Of a DNA stretch of 64,000 bases, positions 1 through 11,100 are shown piece after piece. The translations under genes and the position numbers were made by a program. The notes under the pieces were generated by a model. The model saw nothing but the letters and a program-made list of their open reading frames with translations. It was not told the origin of the DNA and searched no databases. Positions within the stretch are counted from its first letter, which is position 1. Each line of letters begins with the position of its first letter. The stretch comes from Siphonodentalium dalli (lineage: Eukaryota > Mollusca > Scaphopoda > Gadilida > Siphonodentaliidae): NCBI GenBank assembly GCA_032622095.1, contig CP136066.1, positions 149,079,559-149,143,558 of the forward strand. Reading direction: 5' to 3'.

Positions 1-137
1 TCTTTATGATAACATGCTGTTTACGCGATGGTCATGGTATATATGAACGGAACTGTATGCGTTTTAATGTTTTTCTGTTTACGGTGTTTGGAACAAATAT
101 GAATATTTTCGACAATTAAGGCCGCACGTGCCTTTAA
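1..137 (-). mobile_element. TTAA-flanked MITE, family A, cut by window start
   Basis: This is the reverse complement of the first part of the element at 43551-44053. The shared text covers the terminal 'AAGGC-C-TGCGGCCTTAATTGTCG' region, the 'AATATTCATATTTGTTCC' block and the GTAAACAG block. The element ends at TTAA (134-137). The rest lies outside the window. It has no coding capacity, so it is a non-autonomous element. Other copies: 11971, 16786, 27013 and 43551. Confidence 0.75.
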
Positions 138-189
138 AAAAATAGGACTGTTTCATGAAATATTGGAAAAACTTAAGATTAGGTTTAAA

Positions 190-360
190 AAGGCACCCCT
201 TTCGTGAATTTTCAAAAAAATCTCAAGTTCAAACTATCAATTAGAAGGAAAAATTCATTATTCGTGAAAAACAATGTATGCTATAGTACTACAGCACCTG
301 TTCACCTTCACAATATGGGAGATAAGTTCTAATTATGTAAAAAATGGTTTAAAAATTATT
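190..360 (+). repeat. Dispersed repeat, copy 1 of 2 in window
   Basis: This segment resembles 13450-13620 in the same orientation. Both contain an AAAGGC start, 'TTTCRMAAAATCTCAA', 'AATTWGAAGGAAAAA' and the shared text 'CAATGTATGCTATAGTACTA'. No ORF or terminal repeat defines a class. It is probably a fragment of a transposon abundant in the genome. Confidence 0.6.
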
Positions 361-1030
361 GCATATTTTAGTTTCTTGGTGGCCAATTTCAGAACTAATT
401 GTTTGGAAGAACAGTCACCATTGAACAAAATAATGATAAATTAATTGGAAACGTAGTTGAATATTTATGTTTTATGCAGTTTTGGTCCTTTACACAACAA
501 AACTAGGTCTGCACATGGCCACCAAAAAAACTAAAATATGCAATGAAAAATGTTTTATTTATTTCCTCGCAGACATTCATGATTTAAGATTGTAAACTGA
601 TCGCATACCCCAGTTGGGTTCATAAGTTAGATGCAGTGTGTTTGTTAAAAAATATTCCCTGTCAAACTCTCCAACAACCAGCCTTGAAAATTCTTGTTTT
701 GTTTAAACCACTTCTTTTCATTATTATAATGTATCTATCATATCGTTAGGGTGAACATGTGTTAGAGTACTATATCATACAATTGTTATAGAGGATAATA
801 ACTGTCCACTTCAAATTGATAGTTTGACATTGAGATTGTTTTAACATTCATGAAACAGAATTAGAATCTGACTCCTTAAGTGTTACATTTATCTTAATCA
901 TTACCAGTCTGTCACAACAGTCTTGAGTATTTTGTATAAAGACATAGGTTCTTTATCTGCGTTATAATAAGATTCTAATTCTGTTTCAAGCTCATTCAAA
1001 TTTGGCGTAATTCCCCTCATGTTTTATTTA
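361..1030. other. AT-rich sequence, nothing recognised
   Basis: I see no coding signal, RNA gene or repeat pair here. The sequence 'AGAATCTGACTCCTT' near 861 and 'GATTCTAATTCTGTTTCAAG' near 970 form a short inverted similarity ('CTTGAAACAGAATTAGAATC' against 'CATGAAACAGAATTAGAATC'). They bracket about 110 bases and may be a small hairpin element. Confidence 0.4.
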
Positions 1031-1743
1031 TCTCATATATATTTTGAAGACCTCTGTTTGTCTGTTTGTCTGTCTGTCTGTCATTTATACAAATCTACGA
1101 TTCTCGACCGATCGGGACGAAACTTGGTACGTGTGTGTAGTTTGACCAGGCGGTCGTCGTTGTCGTATTGGCGAGCCCGTGCGACGCCCGTGCAGCGCAT
1201 GCGCAGACCAGATCTCGGAAACGGGTGGAGCTATCGACTTGAAATTTGCTATGTGAATGTATCTTGCCCCGGATACGAATTTTATCGGGTCGCCGAGCCC
1301 GTGCGACGCAAGCTTCGCGCATGCGCAGACCAGATCTCGGAAACGGGTGAAGCTATCGACTTGAAATTTGCTATGTGAATGTATCTTGCCCCGGATACGA
1401 ATTTTATCGGGTCGCCGAGCCCGTGCGACGGAAACGGGTGGAGCTGTCGACTTGAAATTTGGTATGTGAATGTATCTCGCCGAATACGAAGTTTATCGGG
1501 TCGCCGAGCCCGTGCGACGTCAGCTTCGCGCATGCGCAGACGAGATCTCGGAAACGGGTGGAGCTATCGACTTGAAATTTGGTATGTGAATGTATCTTGC
1601 CCCGGATACGAATTTTATCGGGTCGCCGAGCCCGTGCGACGCCAGCTTCGGGCATGCGCAGACCAGATCTCGGAAACGGGTGGAGCTATCGACTTGAAAT
1701 TTGGTTTTTGAATAGCCCGGACAACGTCGGGCTCATCGGCTAG
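1031..1743 (+). mobile_element. Helitron-like element with 122-bp tandem core (pearl-like)
   Basis: The boundaries read A|TCTCATATATATTTTGAAG at the left and GGCTCATCGGCTAG|T at the right. This matches the Helitron rule of a TC start, a CTRR end and insertion between A and T. A hairpin-forming AGCCCGGACAACGTCGGGCT sits about 10 bases before the CTAG end. After a TGTC microsatellite come about 4.7 tandem units of 122 bases carrying GAGATCTCGGAAACGGGTGG and CGAGCCCGTGCGACG. One unit has an internal deletion. Tandem core plus (ACRG)n microsatellite is the layout of bivalve 'pearl' elements. Repeat units stay open in several frames on both strands but are not genes. Homologues: 39330-39853 and 42515-43041. 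Confidence 0.75.
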
Positions 1744-2160
1744 TCTAATATATATTTTGGGACTTCTGTCTGTTTGTTTGTTGTTTGTCTGTTAGCTATG
1801 GCCGGGAAAACAGTCGGACGGATTGAGCCCAAACTTCATATCTAAGGGTAAAATCACAGATGGAATGTCATCGCACCGCTTCTGATAGCGTCAGAGCACT
1901 CATTCTCCAATCCCCCGCCATAGCAATGGGTAGTTAATGGGTTAATCGCGTGATAGTTAAAGAGCGTTCGTATCCGCAGTGTCGTTGATAAAGAACGTGT
2001 CTGTGTCCAGACATGAGCGTGTTGTGTCTGTGTACAGAGATGAGCGTGTTGTGTGATTCTGTGTTCGTACTTAGGGGTACCTGGGAATGGGGGAGATTTT
2101 CATCGGGTCAGTTATTCCGCCCGAGGTGACCTTCACCTTGAAACGGGTACCCACAAATGA
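1744..2160 (+). mobile_element. Helitron-like fragment abutting previous element
   Basis: It begins TCTAATATATATTTTGGG directly after the CTAG end at 1743, with no base between. Its start closely matches the start of the element at 2161 (GGGACTTCTGTCTG, TGTTAGYTATGGCCGGGA). It runs through unique sequence to 2160 and has no CTAG end of its own. It is probably 3'-truncated, or interrupted by the next element. Confidence 0.55.
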
Positions 2161-2374
2161 TCTAATATATATATTGGGACTTCTGTCTCTGTTTGTTTGT
2201 CTGTTAGTTATGGCCGGGACAACTGCAGGACGGATTTCGACGAAATTTGATACCTACTGGTAATTTTGTCCGGGGAGTTTTTTGGACAGGTCAAATCGTG
2301 ACTCCGACCTGACCTTGACCTTCAAAATGGTCAATTCAAGGTCAAAGCCCGGACGAAGTCGGGTCACCTGCTAG
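2161..2374 (+). mobile_element. Short complete Helitron-like element (214 bp)
   Basis: The boundaries are A|TCTAATATATATATTGGG and TCACCTGCTAG|T. The 3' subterminal GCCCGGACGAAGTCGGGT can fold. The same 3' end occurs at 41434 and, inverted, at 41472. There is no coding capacity, so this is a minimal non-autonomous member. Confidence 0.75.
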
Positions 2375-2449
2375 TAGATATATAACTTAACAAAAGTATG
2401 TAGAAACATGATAAAGCTATGCTTCTAAGAAATCCCCAAAAAATCATTT

Positions 2450-3425
2450 TTAGAGAACACCTTTTGCTATAACCGCATTTTTAAACACTTACCAGAGTGA
2501 ATAGATACAGGGGCAATAATATAATAGATGCATTACTGTGTCCTTGCATTTCTTACAGAAAGAGCACACGTCACGTAGTGTCTTTAATGTTAATTTATTT
2601 CATGAATTCGTTAGTACCCAGAAGTTTCGTGTAGATTAGGTATTGAAGCCGTTCATGTTTGGTTTCAATGCAGCAGTGGAAAGGTTAACTCAAAAATGTA
2701 ACCCGTTCCTTCGGGTTCAAGTTGTCATTTAGTTCAAGTTCCCATTTCTTCACGAAAGGTTTAGTAGCTTGTCATTGTTCACATAGTTGTATCTATATGT
2801 ATATCTTTAGTGGACGGTTGTTGAAGAATATGCAATTGGGAAGGTATAATTGGATTCTGGAGTTTATTTGAAAGGAATTCAGAAACAGAATTATTAATCA
2901 ATAGTTTTAGGCTTGACTAAAATTGATGGTATGTCAAAAAATCAATTCTGATATTATAACTTAATTCCAATGTCTCTTCTTGTGATAAAATTTGAACATC
3001 ACTATTCAGTAAACCATTAACAAAGAAAATTCCTTTCTTTTCCAATGTTCCATGCATCAACAACTTTCTTTTAAATTTATTATTAGGACTATCTATCAGA
3101 ATATTACTCTGCATGTGTTTCTGTGTCTCAGGAGTCATACAATAATATACATGATCTTTTAATAGCAATTACACAATATAGTGTATGTTTCGCTGAGAAT
3201 CAGTTTTCTGATGATTTCTCCAAGCATATCTGATCAAATGTTAACACTTTTCGTTCCAAAAGAAAAAACAATTCTTGTTGTCTATGCAGCCTTCACAGAA
3301 TTCATAAAATTCTCTTTGTCAACCATTTTGCATCCTTCAAATGCATTTTTTTAAAGTTGTTTCCAGCAAATTCTATTCGTCTTATTCTCCCATATTACCC
3401 TGTATATTTTCGTTCTTAATTCCTA
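2450..3425 (-). pseudogene. LINE ORF2 relic, L1/Tx1-like C-terminal region
   Basis: Read on the minus strand in shifting frames, this shows the usual C-terminal order of L1/Tx1-type ORF2 proteins. Near 3340 there is a motif like 'G-KMVD-E-FMNSVK'. At about 3000-3060 comes 'KKGIFFVNGLLNS...ILSQEE'. At about 2620-2670 comes 'ETKHERLQYLIY'. At 2500-2565 comes the zinc-knuckle-like CSFCKKCKDTVMHLLYYC. Stops and frameshifts are frequent. The endonuclease and polymerase core are absent, so it is a dead 5'-truncated copy. The class is inferred from motif order; I could not search a database. Confidence 0.75.
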
Positions 3426-3440
3426 GAGATAGTTTACACT

Positions 3441-4800
3441 GTGGTTGGCAAAAATTTGAAAAAGAAATGTTAGTTTGGACAAAATAAGTGATTTCACAAC
3501 CATTTTTCATACAGGTGGTGTTGCAGTCCTCGAGGGCCACGACCTGACATTATCATCATTTCCGGTGAATATAGCATCTTCAGATAAATTGAATGTACCT
3601 GTAATCTCTAGAAGTGTACATTATGTCCGATTCAACTTTATTTCCATTTATAAAATAAAATTTCGGTGCAGTCGCGCGTATTACCTAATCCATACAGGGG
3701 GGGGGGGTCGGAAACAAATTACAGGATACAAGGACCGGTGGGTGTGTGTCCCCGAGCCCGGAATGCAGATTTTTTCTGATGTCATGCAATTTTTTTCCAA
3801 AATCATTTCTAAGACAAATTACAGCTTCAAAATTAATTGAAACAATCAGATTCATATAGTAGTGCATGCTATAGCCTTATACAAGTGAGGGGGCTCTATA
3901 TTTGAATTTTTTGTCCACAAATTCTCCCTTTAACAGTTGAAAACATGGGGTGGGTCCGGGTTTGGTCGAGGAAAAAAATTGCAATGAAAAAAAAAGCCAT
4001 TCTCATCTTTTCTCATAGTTTATCATGGTTTTTTAACTTATTATACACAGATGATACCTGCGTGTTTTGAGTGAATACCGGAAGTATCTCATGAGTGGTC
4101 ACAGTGAGATATAACCTATAATACTCTATACAACTGCATACAACATAAATAATGTAACATCAATACAACACAATACATAAATGGTAACTAACATAGAAAT
4201 TCATATTGCTCAAAAGTTCTTGGTTCCCTCATTCCTTGAAATCCCACTGGAAACCCAAGTACTTTTAAATAAATACCGGTAATGTATGACACGTTAGATT
4301 GATTTGCTGTCAAAAAGCCGAAAAACAGTTGGCCTCATTTGTTTATATTAATGATATTGGTCAATATATTGCATAAACAATAAATACAGTGACCACGTGG
4401 TCGAAGTACATGGTCGATGTCGATACATGACTACAGTGACTTAAGTCACATAATAACGTGTTGTTCACTGATTGGAGCATTAAAAGGCTCCAGATTCAAT
4501 CTCAGAGCATCTAATTTAAAAAAAATTCGAGGGGAGCCCCCCTGACCCCTCCCTTCGGCATCTCCTGCTGTGATACTACTCGCCTCCACATTCTGTAGGA
4601 GAGCTACTCGCCACTCGCCTAGAATGATTTTCAGGGGAACTCCTCATTGCTCACCGGTGATTTCACCACACGGAGAGGACTGGGACTGTTTTTTATTTAT
4701 ATAGGAGATATAGCACAGTAGCAGTGTTATATTTATTGCCTCCGAAACATGCCGAGCCGAGCTGGCCCTTAGAACAGGCTTGGGACTATACAACACACCA
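3441..4800. other. Non-coding stretch with G-run and small palindromes
   Basis: No gene is recognised. There is a run of ten G at 3699-3708 after CCATACA. A related inverted arrangement (C-run, then TGATCCATACAG) occurs at 6474-6494. Perfect short palindromes lie at 4392-4403 (GACCACGTGGTC) and near 4437-4448 (TGACTTAAGTCA). Confidence 0.4.
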
Positions 4801-4812
4801 GGTGCCTATTTT

Positions 4813-4914
4813 TAGAAGCAAATTTAATTCTTGAGACAGTGCAATTTATTTTAGACTGGGTGTTATTTGAACCCCGGCCCATGACGGCGAGCACGCCTTG
4901 CGACTCAAAGTCTC
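4813..4914 (-). mobile_element. tRNA-derived SINE, left copy
   Basis: The minus strand reads GACTTTGAGTCGCAAG, then GCTCGCCGTCATGGGCC and a B-box-like GGGTTCAAAT. A tail with AAATTGCAC and TCAAGAATTAAATTTG follows. It matches 5907-6032 in inverted orientation over both head and tail. The B-box resembles the T-arm of a tRNA, but no cloverleaf or A-box is clear. I call it a SINE relic rather than a tRNA gene. Confidence 0.55.
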
Positions 4915-5906
4915 CTATATATATACTATAGAGACCTTAAAATGTGCATATACGTGTAGTGTCCTAAGTGCGACGTCAGAATACAGCGGCCATTTGAGCT
5001 TCCTTATTTGAGGTTGCTTCGGTGGTCGTGTGCAGAGTACGAAGCCGCCATCGCCATATTGGCCACAAGCCGCCGCCAGCCATATTATCTCCAACGCTAG
5101 CCACATGAAAACATCTCCGCCGCCGGAATTGTAAAATGGCTGAGCCATGGCATGGACTTATATTTTAAGGACAACTGTACTGCGAATCACAAATAACTAA
5201 ACCGCATTGGCTAATATTGGCATTCTCGTATGGACACGATATGGTTGTTACACTTTCAGAACACCCGGGGCCTCTCATTGTGGAATAGACTATTCCAATG
5301 CATGATTCCATATAACAGAGTGGGGGCATCCATTCAGCATTGAAAGGGTTTAAAGTTTATATCGTTTATTTCGACACGACTCAGTCTCAGACATCGCTGA
5401 CATTTGTCAATATATGCACATAAACCGTCTACAGAAGAGAATAGAAAATAGTTTGAAATATTATATATCAATACTAATGGATTCAGCATCAAATGATAAA
5501 TACATATATCGCAAGATAAGATGCCAGTGATGATATAGCCGTCTGAAGTCGACAGAAGTTCCAATGTAACTTATACCGATTATATAGATGGGAAACTACA
5601 TATAATTAGCAATCCCTGCCAGTCCTTTACTGACTCCTTCGTGTATTTCGCCATAATGGAAAAGCCCAACACCAAAAGACTTCTATGGGTTCAAAACAAG
5701 CGGGTGTCTATAACCGGGGATTAGGACAATTTCTGAAACGAAATACGCTGAATGATAACGTCTCAGACGGCTGAGCCGCCATATTTCGTCAGCCACGAAC
5801 GTCGCGCCTGAGCCGGCTTAGCTAGATAACCAGCCACGAAAATTGGTTGAGCCAGCCGTGAAAACTAGTTGTCGTGGCTTCGGATCTAGCGTCTGGTATT
5901 GACGTC
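4915..5906. other. Segment between two inverted SINE copies
   Basis: About 1 kb lies between the inverted tRNA-like ends. It holds GCCGCC-rich text near 5050-5120, and at 5760-5880 repeated CAGCCACGAA / GTGAAAACTAGTTGTCGTGG-like words. No coding domain was recognised. Whether the segment and its inverted ends moved as one unit cannot be decided here. Confidence 0.4.
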
Positions 5907-6032
5907 GGACTTTGAGTCGCAAGACGCGCTCGCCATCATGGGCCAGGGTTCGATTCCCACCCAATCAAGTAGATGTGCAATCCAAAACAAAATTGCACTT
6001 CTCAAAAATCAAATTTGTGTTTATTTACTCAA
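5907..6032 (+). mobile_element. tRNA-derived SINE, right copy
   Basis: It reads GGACTTTGAGTCGCAAG, then GCTCGCCATCATGGGCC and a B-box GGTTCGATTCCC that fits the RNA polymerase III consensus. An A-box-like TCTAGCGTCTGG lies about 20 bases upstream. The tail AAATTGCACTTCTCAAAAATC matches the left copy at 4813-4914, which is inverted relative to this one. Confidence 0.55.
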
Positions 6033-6323
6033 ATTGATGGTGTTTTTACCTTACACATGCACACATTTTAACCTATTGCTAAAATGGGACACAACTATCC
6101 TGTTAAAATGGGTATTTACCTTTATAACTATAAATATTTTGGTTTTAAAGGTTTTGTCAATAGTTTTGAAGGCATATTTTTCAGACATGTGCTTTGTTTG
6201 TTTATTTTTTATGGGTGTACTTGATCAGCGTTCTCTCAGTTCCGGTACAGACACAATGAGAGACCCTTACCGGCCAACAACACATTATTTAGTAGAATTT
6301 ACCAGATTTTCATCAATTTTGGG

Positions 6324-6416
6324 GGTGGGTGTCCCAGACCTGGGTGGAAAAAACTTACGCTCCCGGGTGGGTGTCCCAGACCTGGGTGGAAAAAACTTAC
6401 GCTCCCGGGGTGGTGG
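6324..6416. repeat. Two-copy tandem duplication, about 46 bp
   Basis: GGGTGGGTGTCCCAGACC, TGGGTGGAAAAAACTTACG and CTCCCGGG occur twice in direct order. The second copy ends in GGGGTGGTGGG. A C-run and TGATCCATACAG follow at 6474. The segment stays open on both strands, which reflects repeat composition. Confidence 0.8.
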
Positions 6417-6499
6417 GTCATCAAAACTGAAAAACACAAAATTTCCACCTTGTATCCGAAATTTTTTTCCTGACCCCCCCCCCTGATCCATACAGCAAA

Positions 6500-7094
6500 T
6501 CTCTTCGTATAGTTAATATAAAGATATAAAATAAATATATTCAAGTTTCTCAAGAGGTATGTCAAGCGACTGGGTGTCGCCAGTAAGAAAGGGGGTTGTT
6601 TCCTAAGCATATCGACTAATTTTAAAATCACAATCATCAATCGTGATAACTTTTTTATACTTCATTGTGGTGACACTCAACATTTCTGCAGAGCAAACGA
6701 TATTCGCTGTGAATACATCACTTTGCCAACAGCCGCCCTATATAGTCACGGATGGTGACCAATTTCCATTAATATTAAGGTTATAACTGATTGCTCGATA
6801 TAGAGTTTGCATATAGCCGTTGATGAAAATGTCGCCCACATTAAATATCTCCATGGCATTGGACATGAAACACTATGATACCGAGTCAAAATCTTTTCAA
6901 AATCAAGCAGTAATAAAAGACCAGGTATATTTCGTTTCTTAGTACTGTTCATAAAATTTTCTACCAAACCGCTATTTTCGGCCATAACTTGTCCAGAGAT
7001 GAAGCCTTTTTGGTCATCAAATCAGGTATGTTGTCCTTTTGGTCACTATGGAGCTCAATCGCATCCATGCCGTATTTGCACATCTGGGTATAGT
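6500..7094. other. No recognisable feature
   Basis: This is unremarkable AT-rich sequence. Short ORFs of 60-113 codons occur on the minus strand but show no domain and no codon pattern I can support. Confidence 0.35.
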
Positions 7095-7550
7095 GGTCCT
7101 GCTAATGTGCTACGATGCTGGTGGGTCATGCTGAATTTCTATGATGATGGTAGGTCAGACTGATGCTGTTAAGAAAAAAGTACCGTTATTTGTTCTAAAG
7201 TTGTAATTTAATGCGGGCCAGTGTCTGCATGAAACATTCAAGAACATATGTTTTATAATATTTTAATAATAGCTGTACTGGAGTTTGCTAAACGACAGAC
7301 ATATATATTAAACATGGTCGGTTTGCAATTTATGACACAGCAATTATTAAAATAGTTTACAAAATACATGTGTTTGACTGTTTTATACGCATAGCAGATT
7401 GTCCTCGATTTGTTCTGATTAGCCAAAGACCGCAAAATTGACAATTTTATAAAACTAATCGGTATGTTTTCTTAACAGCATCAATTTGTCAATACCAGCA
7501 TTATTGCAATTCAGCAGGACCCACCAACATCATAGCGAATTAGCAAGTCC
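7095..7550. mobile_element. MITE with about 90-bp inverted terminal repeats
   Basis: The left arm (7095-7190) and the reverse complement of the right arm (7455-7550) share GGWCYTGCTAAT, GCTAYGATGYTGGTGGGTC, TGCTGAATT, TGATGCTGTTAAGAAAA and a final TACCG. The middle, about 265 bases, has no coding capacity. It lies downstream of the lectin stop codon at 7720, so it may be part of that transcript's 3' flank. A related end occurs near 9055-9081 (CCTGCTAATCCTGCTACGATG). Confidence 0.75.
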
Positions 7551-7719
7551 AATAAACCATAGGTGATTTAACTGAAAACTGTTGTCAAATTACTGGGAAC
7601 CGACGCATTCCAAAAGCTACCAAAGACTCAATTGGACCAGTTTGCTATTATAATATTTGTGTGCGTTTGGTGAGGCGTAAGCCCAAGATGGCGAATCCGA
7701 CCGAAATTTGTCTCTCTTT

Positions 7720-7949
7720 TTACAATTCACAAATGTATCTGTGTTTTTGTATTGATTTTGTGGTGTCACAGAAATAGTCATTCATCAAAATCGGAGTGCC
7801 GCCTGGTCTGTGCATGATGGTCACGCAATGCTGACTACCATCTAGAGCAATATCGGCCGCTGTCCACAGTTGCTCGCCATTTCTGTTTCTCCAATCAAGC
7901 CAGCTGGATTCATCTGTTCCGTCGATATAGTGCTGCATGCGTTTGGTTC
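7720..7949 (-). CDS. C-type lectin domain, C-terminal half (last exon)
   Basis: The exon starts after a minus-strand acceptor ATTATAG (phase 1) and ends with TAA at 7720-7722. The 76 residues carry the second half of a CTLD: IDGTD, WLDWRN, then cysteines in HCVTI, NDYFC and RYICEL. These are the conserved C2, C3 and C4 of the fold. A typical EPN or QPD sugar-binding triplet is missing (NGEQ is found instead) and the WND site reads MND, so calcium-dependent sugar binding is doubtful. The protein would be extracellular. Together with 12701-12865 it completes one domain. The exon is intact. The precise acceptor is inferred; an alternative is GCATGCAG, 15 bases further in. Confidence 0.8.
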
Positions 7950-8580
7950 CTATAATATGTTCGATTAAATTTTATTCTGATCATCATATAGTGATATTAC
8001 AGTCTATATCAAAATGAGGTACATATATATATACATGCATGTTGCTTTCATAGATGGTAATAATATATTTATTTATATATATGTGATTAAGTTATGGTAT
8101 TTATGTTATTAACACTGCTCATCCTCAAGAGGAATTTAAACAGGTCTAAGACCTTTCCGACGAAAATCGACAGGTTCCTGGTGTTTTTTTTCATTTAGGG
8201 AATTAAATAATTACAGTAACTTATGTAAGTTTTGTGTTCGAAAATAATATTCTGCGAATATATATCAGTCTAAATTTGTGAAATTTTGGGCAATTTAAGT
8301 ATAATGTAAGTTTTGTAAATTTGATTTTCCAGCCGATATCTTGTTTGAAGTATGTTTTCAATTCTAAACATGAACATTTCACTGCTTTGTGTCAATTTGA
8401 TTGGACTGAACTGGTCAGTTGGAAAAATCCAATCAGGGGCGGTGTCATGCATAAATTCCAACAGTTGAAAAGCTCGATAAACCTGTTGGAAATTTTTAAT
8501 ACAAGGGGTGCAAATTTAATTCCTCAGCGATGAAATATCCACCTGGTTCAAGTGGGGTCCACTTACATGTATATACTTCA

Positions 8581-8646
8581 TCATCGTCGTTGTCGTCGTC
8601 GTCGTCGTCGTCGTCATCGTCATCATCATCACCAACATCATCGCAA
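8581..8646. repeat. (GTC)n / (ATC)n microsatellite
   Basis: A run of GTC triplets grades into ATC triplets. It directly precedes the 78-bp tandem repeat and shares its CATCATCATC text, so both may have grown from the same slippage site. Confidence 0.9.
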
Positions 8647-8826
8647 AGAATTTTTACCCATTGTGTAGTTCAGATGTTTCAAGTATCATCATCATCAATA
8701 TAAGGGAATAAGGCACAATGAACTTTTACCCACTGTGTAGTTCAGATGTTTCAAGTATCATCATCAACATAATGGAATAAGGCACAAAGAATTTTTACCC
8801 ATTGTGTAGTTCAGATGTTTCAAGTT
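8645..8826. repeat. Three-copy tandem repeat, about 80 bp
   Basis: Three direct copies each carry TTTTTACCCATTGTGTAG (the second TTTTACCCACTGTGTAG), TTCAGATGTTTCAAG and, in the first two, TATCATCATC and AATAAGGCACAA. The third copy is cut after TTTCAAGT. Confidence 0.85.
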
Positions 8827-9554
8827 TATATGTACGTGTATTGTGTTATATTGTAATACGACCTTGCCTGAACATGCTGCAAGGCTTGTCCGAATTGGCC
8901 AGTCGTCTGTTTCCCCATGGATATATCGGATGTCGGTTTTATTGTAAAGTTCTAGAATGTTCCAAAACAAATAATGGTACAATCGATGCCATGCTATCAC
9001 TGTGTCAATCTTCGAGAAACGCCAAAAATTTATAACCACAGGCGAAATGGTTACAATCCTGCTAATCCTGCTACGATGATAAAAGAGACCAGGAATGGCT
9101 ACCTACCAATGCTAGTTATGTTTAGATATATAATAAAAATGAGCTCCATATAACTGAACAATTTAGAGAAGAGACCAACGTAGGTGCTCATTGTTTGATA
9201 GTGACGTCATTTTTCACATAAGAGATGAGAAAAATTACTACTAGTTTGTTTTAGCATAACACACACGTGTTCAACGGCAAGGGCAAAGGCGTGACGTCAT
9301 ATGCCAAATGTTTCCGGGACTTCATGTGTACTAGTCCAGAAACGTTAGGGAAAACTAAGGAAAACAATCCGAGGTGAGCATTTTATGCTATAGCAATTTC
9401 CCCGAGGGTACATATTTCAATGAGATACAAATACATGGATATTGGACTTGGGATGTTAACATAGTCATTGTTTATCAAAGCCAACTATATTTGATCTATT
9501 ACTGTTGATATTTATATCCTATAATAATTTTGTGGACAAAAATGAACGAACAGT

Positions 9555-10640
9555 AATATGTGCAATTTCTCCAGAAAAGAGCCGAAATTGTGACAAATTC
9601 TCCAAATTTCCATACAAAATTAATTTGTGAAGAAATTTTTACCATTCAGTCTTTATTATTGTGTATGACCATATTAGGCATTCAGGGTGTTGCAAATACA
9701 TTTTGAACTTGATCAAGCTGTCGTTGATTGAAAATATCGGCCCTCTAATCGACTAAATTGTAAGATATGTCAGTAAGATGTGTCAAACATCTTTTCAGCA
9801 TTTCCATCGTCATACCAGGCCGACATTAAAATTGTTGAATTAGCAAAAAACGGGAAGTGCAGTTAACTGCATATGCTGACGATGGTCTAAAGTGGTTATT
9901 TTATTCGTAGGCTCTACACATTTTGCTGTTGAGCAATGCCAATTCTAAATTTAACTGCCAGTTGACAGTTTTTTCACTTCACACACAATTATGAGCAAAC
10001 AACTGTTGATGCCTGCTTTATGTCTAGGAACGACGGGGCAATTGCTAACTGACTAGTATCGTGATATATTTGAACAGTTTAGAACTCAACAGTCTACACA
10101 CTACAATCTACTTAGACTGCAACTTGAATTTAAGACATGCTGGTAAACACAACAGACAACGAGTTCGGTAAAACACTCATGTTATGACATTGATGAAAAG
10201 CTGAGCCCCTGTACACAATGGTCATGCATTTAGTCTCTTTGTCACTTTTGCAGTGAAGTTTACGACATTTAAATGTGACTTGATTACAAGCAGCCCATAC
10301 TGTCATTCCAAAAAAAATCCTAGTCCGTTGAGAGGTAGCCAGTAAATGAATGCTGCCATGTGTCGACCTGCACTAGCTGGTGGCAGACGCACGAGTCTGA
10401 AAACAAAACTCCACATATATGATTTAGGGACGCCGTATGAGATTGGTTTCGCTTGTTGGGAATGATGTATTTTCAGCAGCGTTGCCATAATACGATGTTC
10501 ATGGGTGATCCTTGACACAACAAGGAGCCGGATACGGGCCAATATTCGAATGCCAAAAGAACCCCATTTTGCCCAGTTTCTGATCTGATATTTAACAATT
10601 TACAAGGTGACTGATTTCAGTATAAGGAGCCTAGAATTTA
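9555..10640 (+). repeat. 1.1 kb dispersed duplicate, copy 1
   Basis: It matches 53548-54425 in the same orientation. Shared blocks in order include AAAAGAGCCGAAATTGTG, TCTTTATTATTGTGTG, AAAATTGTTGAATT, CTGCCAGTTGACAGTT, AAGACATGCTGGTAAACAC, ACATTGATGAAAAG and CACTAGCTGGTG. Divergence is marked, with several indels. It sits in the inferred intron between the two CTLD exons. No terminal repeats or coding domain were seen, so it may be a transposon copy or an old segmental duplication. Confidence 0.7.
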
Positions 10641-11100
10641 CTTCAAATATTGATAATTTGGAGTGATTATTTGATTTGTTATTACAGTAGATATCTCTCA
10701 CAAATTGATTTTCCAACATTTTGTACATTCTTTGAGTAGTTTTTGGCTCATTTATATCATTTTTCTTTTGTATTCTCAGGAGTGATTGATTCTACATGAA
10801 GCAATTATTCAGAGGAGAAAATATAATTTTGACTGAAAATTCACAATCTATCCTTTGTACATGTAGATAATTATAAGCAGAAATATTCTAGAATTTAATA
10901 CTATAAATGTTGCCAAGTCACAGTGTCAATCCACCCGTTCCGGACGGTGTACAGAGTCCCAAAATCGCAAAAAGTGGATTCTCGTTCCGTATGTATGTGC
11001 TGCTAGTTCTCATGTCCGCTCTGTAAGTGAAATTCCATCTACTTGTATACTGAGAAGCATAGTGCCAGAACACTAGAACTGTGGGTTAATCATTAACACT

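Noticed and set aside
1019-1711. Arginine/cysteine-rich ORFs with repeated 'RRLRACADQISETG' peptides
   Set aside because: They are translations of the 122-bp Helitron core on either strand, also seen at 39399-39739 and 42560-42936.
5907-5975. A functional tRNA gene
   Set aside because: The B-box is good, but no acceptor stem, proper anticodon arm or clear cloverleaf is visible. A diverged inverted copy shares the non-tRNA tail, as in SINEs.
10303-10542. Minus ORF with tryptophans as a middle lectin exon
   Set aside because: An acceptor-like TTTTGTTTTCAG is present, but the in-frame continuation has no WIGL/WxDG motif and meets a stop. The segment is also repeated at 54300 as part of a dispersed duplicate.
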